NCBI GenBank assembly: GCA_023430845.1
Contig: JAEYYJ010000315.1
Span: 1 to 6,270 of the forward strand
Reading direction: 5' to 3'
Source: Pseudomonadota bacterium
GTDB lineage: Bacteria > Pseudomonadota > Alphaproteobacteria > Rhizobiales > Hyphomicrobiaceae
DNA length: 6,270 nt
In this document: in pieces, positions 5,306 through 6,270 of the stretch
Position numbering within the stretch: the first letter of the stretch is position 1
Layout of the letters: each line of letters opens with the position of its first letter
Notes under the pieces: generated by a model
What the model was told of the DNA's origin: nothing
Databases searched by the model: none
Seen by the model: the letters and a program-made list of their open reading frames with translations, nothing else
Made by a program: the position numbers and the translations under genes

Positions 5306-6270
5306 ATGAAGATCGCTCTTCCATCACGCCCTCTTCCGATCGCGATCGCTCTGATTGCCGCCGTCGCCATCTATCTGGCCTGGGGCAAGTTTTCCGGGAG
5401 CGGGTTGCCGGCCGGCATTGCCAGCGGCAATGGGCGGATTGAGGCGGTCGAAATCGACGTTGCAACGAAGACCGCCGGCCGGATCAAGGAGATCCTCGTC
5501 AATGAGGGTGACTTCGTTGAGATTGGTCAGGTGTTGGCGCGCATGGATACGGATCAGCTCGAAGCGCAGCGCCGGCAGGCCGAAGCGCAGCTGAGGCGCG
5601 CCAAGATCGGTATCGATACCGCGCGCAGCCTCGTTACTCAGCGCGAAGCAGAACGGACAGCCGCAGCGGCAGTGATCGAGCAGCGCAGAGCCCAGCTCGA
5701 TGGGGCGAAGCGCAAACTCGCACGCTCGGAGGAACTCGCGAAGCGCGACACCGTCTCGCAGCAGGTTCTGGATGATGACCGTGCTGCCGAGCAGGCTGGG
5801 CGTGCGAGCGTGGCCGCGGCTGAGGCGCAACTGGCAGCCTCTGATGCTGCAATCAGCTCGGCCAAGGCCATGGTCGTTGATGCTGAAGCGTCCGTCGACG
5901 CGTCTCGGGCGGCTCTTGAGAGCATCGCGACAGATATCAATGACAGCACCTTGCGGTCACCGCGCCCGGGCCGGGTGCAGTACCGCGTCGCACAGCCAGG
6001 CGAGGTGCTGTCCGCTGGGGGCCGCGTGCTCAATCTCGTCGACCTCGGCGACGTTCACATGACGTTTTTCCTCCCAACAGCGCAGGCAGGGCGCCTGGCG
6101 ATCGGCTCGGAGGCGCGGATTGTGCTGGATGCAGCGCCTCAATATCCGATTCCCGCAAAGATCAGTTTTGTGGCTAACGTCGCCCAGTTCACGCCCAAGA
6201 CGGTTGAGACTGAGGAAGAGCGGCAGAAGCTCATGTTCCGGGTCAAGGCGCAGATCGCGCCGGATCTGCT
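5306..6270 (+). CDS. HlyD/membrane-fusion adaptor, YhiI-like, truncated by right edge (321 codons seen)
   Basis: This is a periplasmic adaptor subunit of an export pump, anchored in the inner membrane. A hydrophobic N-terminal anchor spans about residues 10-27. The first half of the lipoyl-like domain follows (GRIEA near 43, then TAGRIKEILVNEGDFVEIGQ to about 75, then LARMDTDQLEAQ). A long Ala/Glu/Arg-rich coiled coil covers about 84-211. The second lipoyl half contains STLRSPRPGRVQYRVAQPGE (214-233), and a beta-barrel segment with TFFLP follows. The stretch QFTPKTVETEEERQKLMF near the end is characteristic of the YhiI/YbhG-like group, whose partners are ABC exporters usually encoded just downstream, here outside the window. 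ATG 5306 has only a weak GAAAG ribosome site. An in-frame ATG at 5282 would add MLKRKTPF and cannot be excluded. The frame has no stop up to the window end. The substrate is unknown. Confidence 0.9.
   Translation, partial: MKIALPSRPLPIAIALIAAVAIYLAWGKFSGSGLPAGIASGNGRIEAVEIDVATKTAGRIKEILVNEGDFVEIGQVLARMDTDQLEAQRRQAEAQLRRAKIGIDTARSLVTQREAERTAAAAVIEQRRAQLDGAKRKLARSEELAKRDTVSQQVLDDDRAAEQAGRASVAAAEAQLAASDAAISSAKAMVVDAEASVDASRAALESIATDINDSTLRSPRPGRVQYRVAQPGEVLSAGGRVLNLVDLGDVHMTFFLPTAQAGRLAIGSEARIVLDAAPQYPIPAKISFVANVAQFTPKTVETEEERQKLMFRVKAQIAPDL

Overview
The window looks like chromosomal DNA of a GC-rich alphaproteobacterium, possibly Hyphomicrobiales-like. This rests on G/C-ending codon use, the style of the proteins, and a tRNA-Pro-type 3' end, all judged by eye, so genus and species cannot be given.

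Layout, left to right. (1) Positions 1-86 hold the possible start of an unrecognised leftward gene cut by the window edge. (2) Positions 202-246 carry what looks like the 3' part of a tRNA-Pro(GGG) gene, from anticodon loop to CCA, with no matching 5' half. This is the usual footprint of one end (att site) of an element integrated in a tRNA gene. By the geometry of such insertions the element would lie to the left. (3) Positions 247-921 contain no convincing gene, only a perfect 11-bp tandem duplication and an imperfect hairpin. (4) Positions 922-1332 encode a small single-domain cupin. (5) Positions 1333-1542 are intergenic and hold three successive inverted repeats. (6) Positions 1543-5085 form a compact three-gene, same-strand unit: an LctP-family permease, a 65-residue two-helix membrane miniprotein whose ribosome site overlaps the permease stop, and a gamma-glutamyltranspeptidase-superfamily Ntn hydrolase. 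(7) Positions 5086-5305 are intergenic. (8) From 5306 to the right edge runs a YhiI-like HlyD/membrane-fusion adaptor, cut by the window end, which would normally be followed by an ABC exporter.

The most interesting unit is the permease, miniprotein and Ntn-hydrolase group. The hydrolase keeps the nucleophilic Thr (residue 366) and the small-subunit GG motif. It has replaced essentially every residue that binds glutamate in classical GGT, and it has no signal peptide. It therefore probably does not act on glutathione, but on a small amide delivered to the cytoplasm, possibly by the adjacent monocarboxylate permease. Oxamate, an analogue of pyruvate and lactate, is an attractive but untested candidate. 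The cupin upstream and the adaptor downstream are separated by about 200-bp gaps and may be independent units.
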